Source of the DNA: Streptomyces misionensis
GTDB lineage: Bacteria > Actinomycetota > Actinomycetes > Streptomycetales > Streptomycetaceae
Length of the DNA: 64,000 bases
Reading direction: 5' to 3'
Assembly (NCBI RefSeq): GCF_007896895.1
Contig: NZ_VOGW01000055.1
Coordinates: forward strand, 37,601 to 101,600
The notes below the pieces were generated by a model. The model made no database searches. It saw nothing but the letters and a program-made list of their open reading frames with translations, and had not been told where the DNA came from. Each line of letters begins with the position of its first letter. The first letter of the stretch is position 1. The translations under genes and the position numbers were made by a program. This document shows, one piece after another, positions 63,862 to 64,000 of this stretch.

Positions 63862-64000
63862 ATGAACCGAGCTCTCGTGACCGCGTGCGCGGCAGCAGCG
63901 TTGGTCATGTCCGGGGGCGGCACCACCGCCGCAGCTTCCGACGCCCCGCCCCGCACCACGAACGGTCCCTGCCAGTACACCTCGACACCGGACGAGCCGC
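63862..64000 (+). CDS. Secreted protein, possibly peptidyl-prolyl isomerase, 3' end cut by window edge
   Basis: The first 46 codons are visible. A Sec signal peptide (MNRALVTACAAAALVMSGGG, then TTAAASDA as the likely cleavage region) is followed by GPCQYTSTPDEP. I recall a very similar N-terminal motif in secreted Streptomyces cyclophilin-type peptidyl-prolyl isomerases, but the catalytic domain lies outside the window, so this is tentative. ATG 63862 has GGAGGG about nine bases upstream. Confidence 0.6.
   Translation, partial: MNRALVTACAAAALVMSGGGTTAAASDAPPRTTNGPCQYTSTPDEP

Overview
The window is high-GC actinomycete DNA, almost certainly from Streptomyces: strong GC bias at codon position 3, GTG and TTG starts, ATGA/GTGA-coupled genes, a mycothiol-type maleylpyruvate isomerase, and modular NRPS/PKS genes. 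No rRNA or tRNA gene was recognised.

Left border (1-5.97 kb). A tyrosine integrase (cut by the window edge) and its excisionase-like partner are followed by a hypothetical gene, a 3' remnant of an IS5-type transposase, an ABC ATPase/FtsX-like permease pair, and two short gene remnants.

Biosynthetic cluster (about 5.97-33.0 kb). A set of mostly coupled genes encodes an argininosuccinate-synthase-like protein and a hybrid assembly line: C-A-PCP (A code Gln-like), KS-(dead AT)-ACP, docking-C-A(Gly)-PCP, KS-(dead AT)-ACP-C-A-PCP-C*, and a stand-alone A(Gly)-PCP-C. Both KS modules keep a relic of an acyltransferase (AT) domain whose GHSxG motif is destroyed. A discrete AT with an intact GHSLG is encoded on the opposite strand, so the line appears to be fed in trans by an AT that replaced decayed internal ones. 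Two luciferase-like monooxygenases, a type II thioesterase, a MATE exporter and a divergent PLP-fold-like protein complete the cluster. No KR, DH, ER or integrated TE domain is seen. I do not recognise this gene set as a characterised pathway.

Scar zone (33.0-38.1 kb). Gene fragments, a truncated MFS gene, a degenerate type I-E-like CRISPR array without cas genes, a truncated FMN reductase and an SDR tail surround an intact M20 amidohydrolase and a TRIC-family channel.

Aromatic catabolism locus (38.1-58.5 kb). An MFS pump and an IclR regulator lie divergent to a gentisate operon: gentisate dioxygenase, fumarylpyruvate hydrolase, maleylpyruvate isomerase and 3-hydroxybenzoate 6-hydroxylase. 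These are coupled to a thiolase and a two-subunit CoA-transferase of beta-ketoadipate type. The IclR and dioxygenase genes each carry a single-base frameshift as written. TetR and LysR regulators follow, then a P450-ferredoxin-reductase operon, divergent from an operon with two phosphotriesterase paralogues (one lacking most metal ligands), a flavin monooxygenase, an alpha/beta hydrolase, an MBL hydrolase and a CocE-type esterase. Together they look like peripheral ring-hydroxylating and ester/lactone-opening steps feeding central ring cleavage.

Right end (58.5-64 kb). Gene-poor DNA with a DUF2798-like membrane gene behind a terminator-like hairpin, an IS110-family transposase with a structured 5' region that may hold its bridge RNA, a possible PD-(D/E)XK nuclease-fold protein, and the start of a secreted protein.
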